From Dendronalium phyllosphericum CENA369 (GTDB lineage: Bacteria; Cyanobacteriota; Cyanobacteriia; Cyanobacteriales; Nostocaceae), in NCBI RefSeq assembly GCF_016056275.1, contig NZ_JAECZA010000007.1:8382-52245 (forward strand): 43,864 nt of DNA, given 5' to 3'. Position numbers and translations under genes: made by a program. This document shows positions 42,479 through 43,864 of the stretch, in pieces. Each line of letters begins with the position of its first letter. Positions within the stretch are counted from its first letter, which is position 1. Under the pieces are notes generated by a model, which was not told the origin of the DNA, did not search any database, and saw only the letters and a program-made list of their open reading frames with translations.

Positions 42479-43555
42479 TTGCAAAAACTTAAAGTAGTAA
42501 AGGTTAAGTTAGCTGTGATCCAAAATGAGTTTAACTATGATTTTCAAAAAATCAGAGACCAGATAGAGACACTATACAGTTATATAATGCAGTCGCCAAT
42601 CGAGCAACAAAAAGTAGCGGCAGCATTGAAAACTCTTGACATTTCTATAGGAAACCTAGAATTACTTAGAGAAGAAATGCAGGCTAGTTTAGAAGCAATG
42701 GAAATCATTGAAGAACAAGTGTTGCACCAAAATGAAAAACTCATCAAAGAACGTCAGCTTTATTATAATTTATTCAAATTTGCACCTAATGCTTATTTGG
42801 TAATAACTACTCAAGGAATAATTAAAGAAATAAACTATACTGCTGCTGCATTATTAAATATGTTACCCAGTTTGCTAATTGGCAAACCATTAATCAATTT
42901 TGTCTCTCAGCTAGAACGTCCATTGTTTCGTACCAAACTCAACCAGTCGTTAAACGTCAAGTCTGTGCAAGAATGGGAAGTATCTATCTGTCCGCGTAAC
43001 AGTCAAGCTTTTGATGCTTTACTCTTAGTAAAACCTGTGCGAGACGCTGCAAAAACACAGAGTTTACTACAGTTATGCTTGCATGATATTACCAAGTACA
43101 AGCAAACTGTAAAGCAATCGCAATTAGCAGCAAGTCAACAGTCTGTCTCGAACGTACCTGTGGAAACACTTCATAGGCTTGATGGTTTACACATACTCTT
43201 TGTAGATGACGAGGCCGATACCCGCGAGTTGATTGCAGCAGTGCTAAAGCAATATAGAATAATGGTGACAACTGTTGCCTCAGTAACAGAGGCCCTCTCG
43301 GAATTAGAGCGATCGCGCCCCGATATTATCATCAGTGATATCAGGATGCCTGAGAAAGATGGCTATGCTTTGATTCAAAAAGTAAAAGCATTAGAAATAG
43401 AGAAGGGATGGCAAATTCCGACTATTGCCTTTACAGCTTATCTTGGAGAAGACCGAGCAAAGGTACTGGGAGCAGGTTTTAACTCGCATTTACATAAATT
43501 AGCAGAGCCAATGGAGTTGATTGCAATGATTGCACAACTGACAGGAAGAGGCTGA
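42479..43555 (+). CDS. PAS domain - response regulator receiver protein
   Basis: A 358-residue signalling protein. An N-terminal coiled-coil (about 20-100, LREEMQASLEAMEIIEEQ) is followed by a PAS domain (about 100-210, FKFAPNAYLVITTQGIIKEIN). A CheY-like receiver ends the protein (about 238-355), with the acidic pocket FVDDE, phosphoacceptor Asp287 (IISDIRMP) and Lys340 (HLHKL). There is no kinase or DNA-binding output, so it probably relays phosphate or docks with a partner kinase. The usual Lys-Pro is Lys-Leu. The start is uncertain: TTG at 42479 is used; GTG at 42515 and ATG at 42587 are in frame. The divergent peptidase start is 26 bp away. Confidence 0.8.
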   Translation: MQKLKVVKVKLAVIQNEFNYDFQKIRDQIETLYSYIMQSPIEQQKVAAALKTLDISIGNLELLREEMQASLEAMEIIEEQVLHQNEKLIKERQLYYNLFKFAPNAYLVITTQGIIKEINYTAAALLNMLPSLLIGKPLINFVSQLERPLFRTKLNQSLNVKSVQEWEVSICPRNSQAFDALLLVKPVRDAAKTQSLLQLCLHDITKYKQTVKQSQLAASQQSVSNVPVETLHRLDGLHILFVDDEADTRELIAAVLKQYRIMVTTVASVTEALSELERSRPDIIISDIRMPEKDGYALIQKVKALEIEKGWQIPTIAFTAYLGEDRAKVLGAGFNSHLHKLAEPMELIAMIAQLTGRG

Positions 43556-43639
43556 AGAAGCTACTTTAGTTGTTTTCTTGAAATGATTTGTCAAGAGAAT
43601 TGGCTAATTTATCCAATTGCGATCGCCAATCTCGGCAAG

Positions 43640-43672
43640 CAACAGCGGTAGAAAGCACGAATACCGCTGTTG
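43640..43672. terminator. Perfect 11-bp hairpin downstream of the receiver gene
   Basis: CAACAGCGGTA (43640-43650), 11-base loop, TACCGCTGTTG (43662-43672). No T run, so it is a weak or bidirectional terminator at best. Confidence 0.45.
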
Positions 43673-43734
43673 TACTTGTTGCAAAGGATTTTACATAGTT
43701 TAACTGTAGTGTTTCTTGATTTTTACTACTTACT

Positions 43735-43864
43735 ATGTCGAATAAATCCTCATTTTCCTATCTGTCATACCTATCGTCTCGGTCATACCTGTCGTTTCGG
43801 TCATACCTATCGTTTCGGTCATACCTATCGTTTCGGTCATACCTATCGTTTCGGTCATACCTAT
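43735..43864 (+). CDS. Possible repeat-peptide ORF, cut by window end
   Basis: An ATG at 43735 opens a frame that runs off the window (43 codons seen). It begins MSNKSSFSYLSYLS and continues as SFRSYL hexamers. The unit is 18 bp, a multiple of three, so the frame stays open by construction. No ribosome site is obvious. It may be coding or only a tandem repeat. Confidence 0.25.
   Translation, partial: MSNKSSFSYLSYLSSRSYLSFRSYLSFRSYLSFRSYLSFRSYL
43766..43864. repeat. 18-bp tandem repeat (VNTR) at window end
   Basis: About five to six copies of an 18-bp unit (TCGGTCATACCTATCGTT). Early copies have single-base changes (GTCTC, CCTGTC) and later copies are identical, the pattern of recent expansion. 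Continues beyond the window. Confidence 0.85.

Noticed and set aside
43766-43864. CRISPR array at window end
   Set aside because: The 18-bp units are head to tail with no spacers; no cas gene is present.

Overview
The window is chromosomal DNA from a filamentous, probably heterocyst-forming (Nostocales-type) cyanobacterium. The evidence is the very frequent HIP1 octamer GCGATCGC, many short tandemly repeated heptamer (STRR) arrays between genes, a cyAbrB-type regulator with a C-terminal AbrB-like region, a CtaB/CtaA and CtaC/D/E respiratory oxidase locus, and abundant CHAT, TPR, PAS and Ser/Thr-kinase proteins. No rRNA, tRNA, complete insertion sequence, phage block or CRISPR array was seen.

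Layout. 1-4.7 kb: a small TolB-like lipoprotein, sdhB (minus), a 1.4-kb leader/intergenic region with several hairpins, a cyAbrB regulator and a CPBP membrane protease. 4.8-11.9 kb: a compact five-gene operon that looks like a vWA/MoxR-type conflict (immunity or programmed-death) system: CHAT protease with a C-terminal helical adaptor; the same adaptor fused to a degenerate STAND-like NTPase; a MoxR AAA+ ATPase; a CoxE-like vWA protein; and a 1022-residue protein with an associated N-terminal domain, two tandem CHAT domains and a degenerate AAA/STAND domain. 11.9-12.2 kb: hicB with a 13-codon hicA remnant. 12.3-18.8 kb: ctaB and ctaA (minus) divergent from ctaC-ctaD-ctaE, the aa3-type cytochrome oxidase and its heme A pathway. 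19.6-24.3 kb: Ser/Thr kinase, membrane-anchored PstS-like protein, a secreted orphan and a two-gene unknown pair. 25.2-31.7 kb: acs, a RibD-like reductase, an AhpD-GGDEF-EAL protein and a KTSC protein. 31.7-36 kb: a coiled-coil/TPR protein and an ABC exporter (both minus). 36.7-39.8 kb: a ribosomal-peptide (RiPP) cluster. 39.8-43.9 kb: a prolyl oligopeptidase, a PAS-receiver protein and an 18-bp tandem repeat running off the window.

The two most interesting systems are the RiPP cluster and the CHAT operon. The RiPP precursor carries a core in which cysteine occurs at every third residue thirteen times (unit C-X-G-C-G-R), followed by an RRE/ThiF-like E1 partner and a YcaO protein ending in the PxPxP motif of azoline-forming cyclodehydratases. 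No dehydrogenase is present, so a poly-thiazoline comb peptide is the simplest prediction; a half-ABC exporter is encoded divergently. The CHAT operon combines apparently active and apparently dead copies of the same modules: the second CHAT has lost its catalytic histidine (His to Tyr by one base), and both STAND-like domains lack the Walker A lysine, leaving MoxR as the only intact ATPase seen in the set.

The intergenic DNA holds miniature inverted-repeat elements. Two share about 32-bp ends beginning ATACC, and others recur as pairs. HIP1 palindromes form the arms of at least two terminators.
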